NCBI RefSeq assembly: GCF_021184025.1
Contig: NZ_CP036537.1
Location: 2,604,001 to 2,668,000 of the forward strand
Direction: 5' to 3'
Source: Rhodopseudomonas boonkerdii
GTDB taxonomy: Bacteria; Pseudomonadota; Alphaproteobacteria; Rhizobiales; Xanthobacteraceae
DNA length: 64,000 nucleotides
This document shows, piece after piece, positions 33,923 through 42,353 of the stretch. The stretch's first letter is position 1, and each line of letters opens with the position of its first letter. The notes beneath the pieces are model-generated. The model did no database searches. It was given only the letters and a program-made list of their open reading frames with translations, and was not told where the DNA came from. Position numbers and translations under genes: made by a program.

Positions 33923-35422
33923 TCACTCGTGGGGCACGGGCATGTATTGGTCGTCCGCGAGATCGCTGAAGCGCGTGAACTGACCCTCGAATTGCAGGGG
34001 AACCGTACCGGTGGGCCCATGTCGCTGCTTGGCGACAATCACCTCGGCCTTGCCGTGTACGGCATCCATCTCAAACTTCCACTTCTCGTGCTCCGGTGTG
34101 CCCATTTTGGGCTCTTTGGCCTGCAGATAGTATTCTTCGCGATAGACGAACATCACCACGTCGGCGTCCTGCTCGATCGATCCGGATTCGCGGAGGTCGG
34201 CGAGCTGCGGGCGCTTGTCATCACGATTTTCGACCTGGCGCGAGAGCTGCGACAGGGCGATGATGGGAACGTTGAGCTCCTTCGCCAGCGCCTTCAGGTT
34301 CGTCGTGATCTCGGTGACTTCCTGCACGCGGTTGTCCGACCGCTTGCCGGAGCCCTGCAAGAGCTGGATGTAGTCCACCATGATGACATCGAGGCCCTTT
34401 TGCCGCTTCAGGCGGCGGGCGCGGGCGGTGAGCTGCGAGATCGACAGGCCGCCGGTTTCGTCCACATACAGCGGCAGGTTTTGCAGCCTGATGGTGTAGT
34501 CGCGGATCTTGTCGAACTGGTCCTGGGTGATGCCGCCGCGGCGGATGGCGCTCGAGGAAATCTCGGTCTGCTCGGCGAGAATACGGGTGGCAAGCTGTTC
34601 GGCCGACATTTCGCAGGAGAAGAAGCCGACCACGCCGCCATTGACGGTCTTGTTGGTGCCGTCGGCTTGCAGCTCGGCCTGATAGGCCGCGGCGATATTG
34701 TAGGCGATGTTGGTGGCGAGCGAGGTCTTGCCCATGGCGGGGCGGCCGGCCAGCACGATCAGGTCCGAACGTTGTAAGCCGCCCATGCGGGCGTCGAGAT
34801 CGCGCAGGCCGGTGGAGATGCCAGACAGTTTGCCGTCGCGCTGATAGGCATTGGCGGCCATGTCGAGGGCGGTGGTCATCGCCTGCGAGAAACGCTGGAA
34901 GCCGCCGTCATAGCGGCCGGCTTCGGCAAGCTCATAGAGTCGGCGCTCGGCGTCCTCGATCTGGGCGCGCGGAGCGAAATCCACCGGCGCATCATAGGCC
35001 ACATTGACCATGTCCTCGCCGACGCCAATCAGCTGGCGGCGGATCGCGAGGTCGTAAATGGTGCGGCCGTAGTCCTGCGCATTGATGATCGTGGTCGCCT
35101 CGGCGGCGAGGCGGGCGAGATATTGTGCGACGGTCATGCCGCCGAGATCGGCATCGGCGGGCAAGAAGGTCTTCAGCGTCACGGGGGTGGCGATCTTGCC
35201 GGCGCGAATGATGCTGGCGGCGGTGTCGAAAATCGTCTGGTGCAGCGGCTCGTAGAAGTGTTCGGGCTTGAGGAAGTCCGAGACGCGGTAGAACGCGTCG
35301 TTGTTGACCAGCATGGCGCCCAGCACGCCCTGTTCGGCCTCGATGTTATGCGGCGCACTGCGATAAGCGGGCGTTGCCACGTCCGGGGCGAGCTTGAGAA
35401 CGTTGGAATCGGGTGCGGCCAT
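33923..35422 (-). CDS. dnaB: Replicative DNA helicase
   Basis: DnaB is the hexameric 5'-3' helicase of the replisome. This 499-residue protein has the N-terminal collar domain (APHNIEAEQGVLGAML), a linker, and the RecA-like motor with Walker A GRPAMGKTSLA near residue 225. Further motor motifs are SCEMSAEQLATR, the Walker B region DVIMVDYIQLLQGSG and QLADLRESGSIEQDADVVMF. The open frame extends to 35560, but the ATG at 35422 gives the usual start. It heads the dnaB-alr pair. There are no intein or insertion signs. Confidence 0.96.
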   Translation of the reverse strand: MAAPDSNVLKLAPDVATPAYRSAPHNIEAEQGVLGAMLVNNDAFYRVSDFLKPEHFYEPLHQTIFDTAASIIRAGKIATPVTLKTFLPADADLGGMTVAQYLARLAAEATTIINAQDYGRTIYDLAIRRQLIGVGEDMVNVAYDAPVDFAPRAQIEDAERRLYELAEAGRYDGGFQRFSQAMTTALDMAANAYQRDGKLSGISTGLRDLDARMGGLQRSDLIVLAGRPAMGKTSLATNIAYNIAAAYQAELQADGTNKTVNGGVVGFFSCEMSAEQLATRILAEQTEISSSAIRRGGITQDQFDKIRDYTIRLQNLPLYVDETGGLSISQLTARARRLKRQKGLDVIMVDYIQLLQGSGKRSDNRVQEVTEITTNLKALAKELNVPIIALSQLSRQVENRDDKRPQLADLRESGSIEQDADVVMFVYREEYYLQAKEPKMGTPEHEKWKFEMDAVHGKAEVIVAKQRHGPTGTVPLQFEGQFTRFSDLADDQYMPVPHE

Positions 35423-35770
35423 GTTGCTCGCTGTTTTTCTTCGAAGGAGACGGATGCGCGGCCCCGGACATAAGCGCGTCAGCGCGGGCGGGGGGAAGCA
35501 TGCCGTCACCTTATGCACGATTCCCACCGGTGCTTGGAGGAATTCGACGGCAACGATCAATCCGCCCTTGACGGGGGCCGGTTGGCATGTGGATCGCGAT
35601 CCTCAATACCGTTTTAACGGGACCTGGAAAATTGTGCGGCCAGCCTGAACCGGACTGCGATTTGTCTCACTTATAACAAGAAGTGGGATTGCAGTTGAGC
35701 CACACTTGGAACCAGTCATGGAGTCGGGTGTTGGGATGACAACCACAGGAATCGAGAGGCGGACAGGTCG
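35423..35770. other. Intergenic region upstream of dnaB with no recognisable element
   Basis: About 350 bases with lower GC than the surroundings, for example around 35590-35700. It presumably holds the dnaB promoter. I see no strong palindrome, riboswitch or terminator. Confidence 0.4.
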
Positions 35771-35977
35771 ATGGATCAGCGTCAGCCGTTTTCGGCGACC
35801 GACGATAATACATGGTTATCCGACCTGATCGCCGGTTTTGCGCGCACGGAAGAGTTGCGCGGCCAATCATGCAGCCCTGCCATCATCTCAGCCGCCAAGG
35901 CGCGGCTCGAGCGGCCGGCTAATGTCCGTCGATCGCAAACGGCTCACCGTGCCGAGCTTCTCGAACTTTCTTTCTGA
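35771..35977 (+). CDS. Possible small hypothetical protein (68 aa)
   Basis: A short frame starts with ATG at 35771 after GGACAGG. The product is soluble, with no signal peptide or membrane segment (WLSDLIAGFARTEELRGQ, then an Arg-rich tail). It ends three bases before the stop of the convergent cfa gene. Codon choice is not strongly biased, so this may or may not be translated. It is the only candidate gene in the 558 bases between dnaB and cfa. Confidence 0.35.
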   Translation: MDQRQPFSATDDNTWLSDLIAGFARTEELRGQSCSPAIISAAKARLERPANVRRSQTAHRAELLELSF

Positions 35978-35980
35978 AAG

Positions 35981-37231
35981 CTACTCGCCCGCCATCTGCA
36001 GCTTGGGCGATATCGCCCGCTCGACCGCGGCAAGACGAGCTTCCTCGCGGCTGATGTAGTCGCGGGTGAATGGCACCACGTCCTGGCGGCGCGTGAGCTG
36101 GATCTGGAAGTTCATCATGTTCTGCTTGCGGAACGACATTTCTGACGACGCCAGGTAAAACTCCCACATCAAGGCGAACCGCTCGTCATAGAGCTGCACG
36201 GCTTCCTCGCGCCGTGCCATGAAGCGCTCGCGCCAGGCTTTCAACGTCTCGGCATAATGCAGGCGCAGGATCTCGATGTCCGAGATCAGCAGACCCGCGC
36301 GTTCGATTGCCGGAAGCACTTCGGAAAGGGCGGGGATATAGCCGCCGGGGAAAATATACTTGGCGATCCACGGATTGGTGATGCCGGGACCTTCGGGGCG
36401 CCCGATGGAATGCAGCACCATCACGCCGTCCGGGCTCAACAGCTCCGCACAGCGCTTGAAGAAAGTGTCGTAATGATCGACGCCGACATGCTCGAACATG
36501 CCGACCGAAACGATGCGGTCGAACGGGCCGGGAACGTCGCGATAATCCTGCAGAACGAACTTGGCGCGGTCGGAGAGCTCCTTCTCCGTGGCGCGGGCAT
36601 TGGCGACCTCCAGCTGCTCGGTGGAGAGCGTGACACCGGTGACCTGGGCGCCGGTCATTTCGGCAAGGTACAGGCCGAGCCCACCCCAGCCGGAGCCAAT
36701 ATCGAGAACGCGCTGATCTTTTTCGATCAGCAGCTTGGCGGCGAGGTGGCGCTTCTTGGCGAGCTGGGCTTCGTCGAGGCTGGTCGCCGAATTCTCGAAA
36801 TAGGCGCAGCTATATTGCCGGTCGGGATCGAGGAAGAGCGAATAGAGGCGGGCGTCGAGATCGTAATGGTGGGCCACGTTATTTCGCGACCGCTGCCGCG
36901 GATTGAACTGCTGGGCGTGGCGAAGGAAGTAGCGTGCCCAATGCTGCAGCCTGGCCCAGCGCGGGGACATATCGGGCTGGGAGAGAGCGATGGCGAGGAG
37001 ATCGGCAATCGTGCCGCGCTCCATCGTCAGCTCGCCTTCCATATAGAGTTCGCCGAGGGCGAGCTCGGGGTCGAATAGCAGTCGGCGCTGGGCCGCGGCG
37101 CTTCCGAAGCGGACGACAACCGGGGCCCCCGTACCGTCGCCGCAAACGAACGACTTGCCGTCAGCGGTTATAAATGTGAGCGCGCCACGGCGGATGTAAC
37201 GGCCCAGGACGAATGATAGCAGACGATCCAT
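35981..37231 (-). CDS. cfa: Cyclopropane-fatty-acyl-phospholipid synthase
   Basis: Cfa adds a methylene bridge from S-adenosylmethionine across double bonds of membrane phospholipid acyl chains, a stress adaptation. In this 416-residue protein the N-terminal lipid-binding domain is followed by the methyltransferase fold with SAM motif VLDIGSGWGGLGLYLAE (about 183-199), the pattern NNVAHHYDLDARLY just before it, and VSVGMFEHVG. The C-terminal bicarbonate/active-site region (HYAETLKAWRERF) is present. The start at 37231 follows TTGGAGTGG. It sits between dnaB and rplI, interrupting the usual order, next to the divergent cytochrome gene. Confidence 0.93.
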   Translation of the reverse strand: MDRLLSFVLGRYIRRGALTFITADGKSFVCGDGTGAPVVVRFGSAAAQRRLLFDPELALGELYMEGELTMERGTIADLLAIALSQPDMSPRWARLQHWARYFLRHAQQFNPRQRSRNNVAHHYDLDARLYSLFLDPDRQYSCAYFENSATSLDEAQLAKKRHLAAKLLIEKDQRVLDIGSGWGGLGLYLAEMTGAQVTGVTLSTEQLEVANARATEKELSDRAKFVLQDYRDVPGPFDRIVSVGMFEHVGVDHYDTFFKRCAELLSPDGVMVLHSIGRPEGPGITNPWIAKYIFPGGYIPALSEVLPAIERAGLLISDIEILRLHYAETLKAWRERFMARREEAVQLYDERFALMWEFYLASSEMSFRKQNMMNFQIQLTRRQDVVPFTRDYISREEARLAAVERAISPKLQMAGE

Positions 37232-37491
37232 CGAAGCCACTCCAATGATCCGATCGCGTGCCCGGCACAGCAGCGTAACCAAACGCCCCGCACGAGATCA
37301 ACTGTCTCCCGAGTGTCATGATGATAGGTATGTCCATCCGGCCTCGCCAATGCGCTTGCCGCATTGCCGCCATACAATTTGCAGCGATCACGGTTTCGCG
37401 CACAGCCTTGCGACGCCGGGTCGCTTCCATTCGCAGCGCATTCGGCTACAAGAGATTCGGGTTAGATGAATTGTTATTTCGGGAGATTGAA

Positions 37492-38376
37492 ATGTTGAGC
37501 CGAGCGCTCAGTTTAGCGACGGCGATGCTTCTGATTGGCTTCGCGACACCTTCCTCCCTCATTGCTCCCGCATCCGCCCAGAACCTCGAAGCCGGCAAGT
37601 CCCCGGCGCAGCTGTTCAATGGCAATTGTGGCGTTTGCCACAAGAGTGCCCGGGGCCTGCTAAAGAGCGTGCCGCCTGGGCAATTGCCCGGCTTTTTGCG
37701 CCAGCACTACACAACCAGCAGCGACATGGCGAAAGCCATGAGCGCCTATGTGATCGCCAACGGCTCCGGCGGCGGCGGTCGTCGCGGCAATGATGATGGC
37801 TTGACACGCCAGGGCCGCGAACTCAGCCGCGAGCAGGCGCCGGCGTCAGGTGAGGCTGCTCCGGCGGGCCGCCAGCGCCCCGCTGCTGCCCAACGTCAGC
37901 AGGCGCAACCCGGCCCCGATGGTGTGCCGCCCGCCGAGCAGCCGCCGCGTCGTAGCCGCGCCAAGCGTCAGCCGCCAGCCGAGACTGCTCCGGCCGGCGA
38001 GGCGCAGGCCCCTGCCGCCGCGGAGACCGAGCGCCCGTCCGACCAGAAGCAAAAGACCGGTCAGAAAAAGCGCCGTCATCAGGAAGAGCCGAAAGCGGAC
38101 ACCGCCAAGGACGAGCCGAAACCAGAGGTCAAGCCCGAGGCCGACAAGGCCGAGCCGGCGAAGGAAACTGCGCCGGCGAAACCGGCCGAAGCACCCAAGC
38201 CGGTGGAAGCGGCCACGCCGGAGCCAAAGCCCGAGACGTCGCCCGCAACCCGCGCCGATCCCGTACCGGCGGTGACGCCGGCCCCGAAAGAGCCTGAGCC
38301 GACCGCTCCGGCACCGGCTTCGCCGCCACCCGCAGCGGCGCCGTCGCCAGAACCGGCCAAGCCGGACGCACAGTAA
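37492..38376 (+). CDS. Secreted c-type cytochrome domain with long Pro/Ala/Lys/Glu-rich tail
   Basis: This 294-residue protein has a signal peptide (residues 1-29, ending ASA), a very small cytochrome-c-like domain with one heme site CGVCH (46-50) at about 31-90, then some 200 residues of low-complexity sequence. The tail has two phases: Arg/Gln/Pro-rich (residues 100-175) and repeats of Lys/Pro/Glu/Ala (PEVKPEADKAEPAKE and similar) to the end. A Met for the sixth heme ligand could be in SSDMAKAMSAYV. It is presumably periplasmic; the charged tail may span or bind the cell wall. GGGAG precedes the ATG at 37492. It is divergent from cfa and convergent with rplI. Confidence 0.75.
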   Translation: MLSRALSLATAMLLIGFATPSSLIAPASAQNLEAGKSPAQLFNGNCGVCHKSARGLLKSVPPGQLPGFLRQHYTTSSDMAKAMSAYVIANGSGGGGRRGNDDGLTRQGRELSREQAPASGEAAPAGRQRPAAAQRQQAQPGPDGVPPAEQPPRRSRAKRQPPAETAPAGEAQAPAAAETERPSDQKQKTGQKKRRHQEEPKADTAKDEPKPEVKPEADKAEPAKETAPAKPAEAPKPVEAATPEPKPETSPATRADPVPAVTPAPKEPEPTAPAPASPPPAAAPSPEPAKPDAQ

Positions 38377-38398
38377 CGAAGATAGAGCGACAAACAAA

Positions 38399-38430
38399 AA
38401 AGCCCGGCCGTGAGGCCGGGCTTTCTGTTT
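38399..38430. terminator. Bidirectional rho-independent terminator (cytochrome gene / rplI)
   Basis: AAAGCCCGGCC-GTGA-GGCCGGGCTTT is an 11-bp perfect stem. Read from rplI it is followed by TTTTTTG; read from the cytochrome gene by CTGTTT. It lies between the two convergent stops. Confidence 0.93.
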
Positions 38431-38448
38431 GGACCGGATGACTTCGGC

Positions 38449-39030
38449 TTAGCCGTTGTCTTCGTCGTTGCCCTGGGCTTCCGGATCGAAGAACTCACCG
38501 GCAGCGGCGAGAGCCTCGGCGGCGGCGTCCTGATCTTCCTGGCGGGTCGAGATGTCTTCGCCGCGGTTGATGCGCTCGGCTTCAGCCTCGGAGCGGGCCA
38601 CAGTGACGCTGACATTGACTTCGACTTCCGGATGCACGGCGATGGCGATCGCGTGCTGGCCGATGGTCTTGATCGGGGCGTCGAGCAGAACCTGGCTGCG
38701 GGAGAAGGTGACGCCATCGGCTTCGAACGAAGCAATGATGTCGCGCACCGAAACCGAGCCGAACAGCTGGCCGGTTTCCGATGCCTGGCGGATGACGACG
38801 ACGTTGCGGCCGTCGATCTGCTCGGCAACCTTGGTGGCCTCGCCCTTGGCCTTGATGTTGTTGGCCTCGAGTTCGGCCTTCATGCCATCATACTTGGCGC
38901 GGTTGTCGGCGGTGGCGCGCAGCGCCTTGCCGCGCTTGAGCAGGAAGTTGCGGGCATAGCCGTCCTTGACGCGAACGACTTCGCCCATCTGGCCGAGCTT
39001 GGCGACGCGTTCCAGCAGAATGACTTCCAT
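38449..39030 (-). CDS. rplI: 50S ribosomal protein L9
   Basis: L9 binds 23S rRNA at the base of the L1 stalk. This 193-residue protein starts [21 protein letters not shown], the canonical N-domain, followed by the long connecting helix and the C-domain. It is longer than the roughly 150-residue E. coli protein because of an acidic C-terminal tail ([20 protein letters not shown] and onward), common in rhizobia. It is the last gene of the rpsF-rpsR-DUF2232-rplI cluster and ends at the bidirectional terminator. Confidence 0.95.
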   Translation of the reverse strand: MEVILLERVAKLGQMGEVVRVKDGYARNFLLKRGKALRATADNRAKYDGMKAELEANNIKAKGEATKVAEQIDGRNVVVIRQASETGQLFGSVSVRDIIASFEADGVTFSRSQVLLDAPIKTIGQHAIAIAVHPEVEVNVSVTVARSEAEAERINRGEDISTRQEDQDAAAEALAAAGEFFDPEAQGNDEDNG

Positions 39031-39081
39031 TTTCGATCTCCTTTGATGTGTTCGATTGATGTGAATTGAAGTGAAGCTATG

Positions 39082-40035
39082 TCAGGCCGCCGTCTCTGGT
39101 GGCTGACGTTCGCCGAGACGCCGGCGAAATCCGAAAAAGGCATCGGCAAGGCCGAGACAGGCCATCACGAGCATCGGCCAGCCGAGCACCAGCACCATCG
39201 CGTAGATGAGGCTGAGTACGAGTGTGCGGCTGCGCATGCCGATCGTGAGCGCATGCAGCGTGGCGAAGCCGGTGAGAGCGTAGGCCATCAGCAGGGTCGC
39301 CGAGACGATTTGCGCGAACATGCCGACGATGCCGCCGAGGAAGGTCAGTGCAATCGCGACACACAGCGCCACCAATGTCATCGGGGGCAGCGCGAGGGTG
39401 CGCAGATCCGGCCACGGCCGCTTGAGTCGGCCGGAGGTCGATGTGATGCGGCCGGCCAGCCAGAGATTGAGCGTCAGCGTGATGATGGCGACCACCGATG
39501 CGGCAGGCGGTGCGATCATCGCGATAGCGGCGGCGATGTTGTCGGTATCGCCTTCGGTGCGGCCCGTCATGATGCGCGCGAAGGAGCGCTTGAGTGCCCC
39601 GAGAATGGTTTCGCTGTCGGTGCCGAGGGTGAGCAGTGCAGCCATCGTGGTGATGGAGGCGAAAACCGCGATCCACAGCAGGATGCGGCCGATCGGATAC
39701 CACTCCATCGCAGGGCCGGAGTTGCCGGTCACCGAGGCAGGGGCCTCGACGGGCCGGCCGAGCAGCGCGAGATGGCCGAGCCACCAGGCGGGCAGTGCGA
39801 TGGTGACGGCGAAAATGGCGAGATAGCCCATGCCGAACAGCAGGCCGAGTGAGGTCGCAGCGGCAATGCCGCCGATCGTGGCCGTCATCGGTCCCCAGCC
39901 GAGGCAGGCAACCATCAGCGGCAGCGGGGCGAGATAGAACAGGAATATGGAGATCAGCGCGCCCGAAACGATCGAGGCGAACATCACCGCAGAAGCGGCG
40001 CCAGCGGCAAGCGCGATCAGGAGACTGGAGATCAT
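39082..40035 (-). CDS. DUF2232 family membrane protein in the rpsF-rplI cluster
   Basis: This 317-residue inner-membrane protein has about eight hydrophobic segments (ISSLLIALAAGAASAVMFAS, LPLMVACLGWGPMTATIGGI and others). DUF2232 membrane proteins stand between rpsR and rplI in many alphaproteobacteria; the function is unknown. The open frame begins further upstream at 40122, but the ATG at 40035 starts at the first helix and follows GGGACAG. It lies 51 bases upstream of rplI. Confidence 0.85.
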   Translation of the reverse strand: MISSLLIALAAGAASAVMFASIVSGALISIFLFYLAPLPLMVACLGWGPMTATIGGIAAATSLGLLFGMGYLAIFAVTIALPAWWLGHLALLGRPVEAPASVTGNSGPAMEWYPIGRILLWIAVFASITTMAALLTLGTDSETILGALKRSFARIMTGRTEGDTDNIAAAIAMIAPPAASVVAIITLTLNLWLAGRITSTSGRLKRPWPDLRTLALPPMTLVALCVAIALTFLGGIVGMFAQIVSATLLMAYALTGFATLHALTIGMRSRTLVLSLIYAMVLVLGWPMLVMACLGLADAFFGFRRRLGERQPPETAA

Positions 40036-40124
40036 CAGCTGTCCCGCCCCCTTTGAGCGGTTAGGAGCATTTCGCCCCAACCATCGGCGACCGGACGACC
40101 CGGAAGCCTTATGAGTTTTCATCG

Positions 40125-40240
40125 GTCATTCCGGGGCGGTTCGACGCCGAAGGCGGCGGGCCGAACCCGGAAACTTGCAGAGTTTTAGCCAGGTCGAGGT
40201 TCCGGGTTCGTCTGCAAGAGCAGACGCCCCGGAACGACGG
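40125..40240. repeat. Dispersed intergenic repeat, family C (copy 4, long)
   Basis: GTCATTCCGGGGCG at the left pairs with CGCCCCGGAACGAC at the right, with inner arms CCGAACCCGGAA/TTCCGGGTTCG and CTTGCAG/CTGCAAG. It occupies the gap between rpsR and the DUF2232 gene. Confidence 0.8.
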
Positions 40241-40246
40241 AGTTTG

Positions 40247-40486
40247 TTAGCGGATCACGTAGGGCAGCAGGCCGAGGAAGCGGGCGCGCTTGATGGCACG
40301 GGCCAGCTCGCGCTGCTTCTTGGCGGACACGGCCGTGATGCGGCTCGGCACGATCTTGCCGCGCTCGGACACGTAACGCATCAGCAGCTTGCTATCCTTG
40401 TAATCGATCTTCGGCGCATTGGCGCCCGTGAACGGGCAGGTCTTGCGGCGACGGAAGAACGGACGACGTGCACCAGCTTCAGCCAT
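40247..40486 (-). CDS. rpsR: 30S ribosomal protein S18
   Basis: S18 binds S6 and 16S rRNA in the platform of the small subunit. The 79-residue protein has the typical core [20 protein letters not shown], then [20 protein letters not shown] and the basic end [19 protein letters not shown]. One Cys remains, so it is the zinc-free C-minus form. It starts five bases after the rpsF stop and is probably controlled by the rpsF leader together with S6. Confidence 0.96.
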   Translation of the reverse strand: MAEAGARRPFFRRRKTCPFTGANAPKIDYKDSKLLMRYVSERGKIVPSRITAVSAKKQRELARAIKRARFLGLLPYVIR

Positions 40487-40491
40487 TAATC

Positions 40492-40935
40492 TTACTCCTC
40501 AACCGATGCATCTTCGTCGCGGCCACGGCGCGGGCCACGCTCGCCACGGAAACCGCCGTCGCGGTCGCCACGGAAGCCGCCACCCGGACGGTCGTCGCGC
40601 TCACGATCGCGATCGGCCTTGCGCATCATCGCCGACGGACCTTCCTCGTGCTCTTCCACGCGGACGGTCAGATAGCGGATGACGTCTTCATTGATGCGCT
40701 CCTGGCGCTCGATCTCGACGATCGCCGAAGACGGCGCGTCGATGTTGAGCAGCACGAAGTGCGCCTTGCGGTTCTTGTTCATGCGGTAGGTGAGGGAACG
40801 CACGCCCCAGTTCTCGGTCTTGGTGATCTTGCCACCAGCGCCTTCGACGATACCGTTGATCTGCGCGGTGAAATCTTCCACCTGCTGTGCGCTCGCGTCC
40901 TGACGCGCGAGGAAGACATGCTCGTAAAGAGCCAT
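40492..40935 (-). CDS. rpsF: 30S ribosomal protein S6
   Basis: This 147-residue protein starts [20 protein letters not shown]. The ferredoxin-like S6 core (residues 1 to about 100) is followed by an Arg/Asp/Gly-rich tail ([19 protein letters not shown]) that is expanded compared with E. coli. S6 pairs with S18 on the 30S platform. The open frame continues upstream to 40974, but the ATG at 40935 is the family start. Its Shine-Dalgarno AAAGGA lies inside the right arm of a perfect 11-bp inverted repeat (40938-41001), consistent with autoregulation by S6:S18. Confidence 0.96.
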   Translation of the reverse strand: MALYEHVFLARQDASAQQVEDFTAQINGIVEGAGGKITKTENWGVRSLTYRMNKNRKAHFVLLNIDAPSSAIVEIERQERINEDVIRYLTVRVEEHEEGPSAMMRKADRDRERDDRPGGGFRGDRDGGFRGERGPRRGRDEDASVEE

Positions 40936-40937
40936 GG

Positions 40938-41001
40938 GAGTCCTTTCCAGTGTTGGCGCGTCACCCGGCGGCAAGCCCTTCGAACCCTTCGGAAAGGACT
41001 C
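40938..41001 (-). ncRNA. Candidate S6:S18 autoregulatory leader hairpin of rpsF
   Basis: On the minus strand GAGTCCTTTCC (41001-40991) and GGAAAGGACTC (40948-40938) are perfectly complementary over 11 bp, separated by 42 bases that include GCCGCCGGG. The right arm contains the rpsF Shine-Dalgarno and ends two bases before the ATG. Many bacteria have an rpsF leader motif that binds S6:S18 through a CCG bulge; position and SD-masking fit, but the consensus was not aligned. Confidence 0.65.
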
Positions 41002-41307
41002 GACTGCTCAGAAGGCGGAAGCACGGGACGACGGGCCGACTGGCCCTATCTCAACATAATCTGTGAATGGATTGTGCTGCGACCGTCCGTTCAGCTCCCG
41101 GCCGGGATCTGCGGATCGGAGCCTTATACGGATTTTTGCCGCGATGGCAAGAGAAAGGGACGCGAAAGCGCCGGTTTGGCGGGTATTCCGGCGGCCGGCG
41201 CCGGGAAGACGGTTCTGGCGCTGCAGCTTGACATTCGGTGTCATGCCAGTGTCTTACGGCGCACGTTTTCAGCAGTTTAACCGAAAAAGCGAGACCGGGG
41301 CGAGCCG
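41002..41307. other. Divergent promoter region between rpsF and fabD
   Basis: About 300 bases without a gene. A perfect -35-like TTGACA is at 41228-41233 toward fabD, but the -10 at 17-18 bases spacing is poor. I see no further repeat or riboswitch. Short frames here are shadows. Confidence 0.35.
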
Positions 41308-42258
41308 ATGACCGCAGCATTCACATTTCCCGGGCAGGGTTCCCAGGCCGTCGGTATGGGCAAGGCCCTGGCGGAGGCGTTTCCTGCAGCCAGGGCGGTC
41401 TTCGACGAGGTCGATTCGGCGCTCGGCGAGAAGCTGACTGCCATCATCTGGGACGGCCCGGCCGAGACCCTGCAGCTGACCGAGAACGCGCAGCCGGCTT
41501 TGATGGCTGTCTCGCTCGCTACCATGCGCGTGCTGGAAACCGAGGCCGGTATTTCCCTGTCCAAGGATGCGGCTTTCGTGGCCGGCCATTCGCTCGGCGA
41601 ATATTCGGCGCTGGCGGCTGCCGGCAGTCTTTCGATCAGCGACGCCGCCCGTCTGCTGCGGACCCGCGGGCAGGCCATGCAGAAGGCCGTGCCGGTGGGC
41701 GTCGGCGCCATGGCCGCGCTGCTGGGCATGGACTATGACGCCGCCGTTGCCGTCGCCGAAGAGGCCGCGCAGGGACAGGTCTGCCAGGCCGCCAACGACA
41801 ATGGCGGCGGCCAGGTCGTGGTGTCCGGCGACAAGGCCGCCGTGGACCGCGCCGTGGAGATCGCTAAGGCCAAGGGCGCCAAGCGCGCGATGCTGTTGCC
41901 GGTGTCGGCGCCGTTCCATTGCAGCCTGATGCAGCCGGCGGCCGATGTGATGGCCGAGGCGCTGGCCAAGGTCACCATCAACAAGCCTGCCGCGCCGCTG
42001 GTGTCCAACGTGCTGGCTTCCGCGATCACCGATCCCGACGAGATTCGCCGCCGCTTGATCGAGCAGGTCACGGGCACCGTGCGCTGGCGCGAGTCGGTGG
42101 CTTATATGGCGGGGCAGGGGGTGACGCGTTTCCTCGAGATCGGCGCCGGCAAGGTGCTGAGCGGTCTCGTGAAACGTATCGCGGATGGCGCTGTCGGCGT
42201 TGCCGTCGGCGGTCCCAATGACATTGCCGCAGCGAAGGATGCGATCAGCGCGAGCTAG
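41308..42258 (+). CDS. fabD: Malonyl-CoA-ACP transacylase
   Basis: FabD loads malonyl groups from CoA onto acyl carrier protein. This 316-residue protein has the starting pattern FTFPGQGSQAVGMGK, the nucleophile Ser95 in GHSLGEYSALAAAG, Arg in the LRTRGQAM loop and catalytic His204 in SAPFHCSLM. The length is normal. It heads the fabD-fabG-acpP-fabF cluster; a GC-rich hairpin (GCTCCG ... CGGAGC, about 42260-42302) lies between it and fabG. Confidence 0.96.
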   Translation: MTAAFTFPGQGSQAVGMGKALAEAFPAARAVFDEVDSALGEKLTAIIWDGPAETLQLTENAQPALMAVSLATMRVLETEAGISLSKDAAFVAGHSLGEYSALAAAGSLSISDAARLLRTRGQAMQKAVPVGVGAMAALLGMDYDAAVAVAEEAAQGQVCQAANDNGGGQVVVSGDKAAVDRAVEIAKAKGAKRAMLLPVSAPFHCSLMQPAADVMAEALAKVTINKPAAPLVSNVLASAITDPDEIRRRLIEQVTGTVRWRESVAYMAGQGVTRFLEIGAGKVLSGLVKRIADGAVGVAVGGPNDIAAAKDAISAS

Positions 42259-42353
42259 GCTCCGTTCTTCACCTCTCCCCGGTGGGTGAGGGGATCGGAG
42301 CGTCGCTGCTCTTTAAGAGATGGGCTTTGGCTTAGGGCCACATGGAGAATCTG

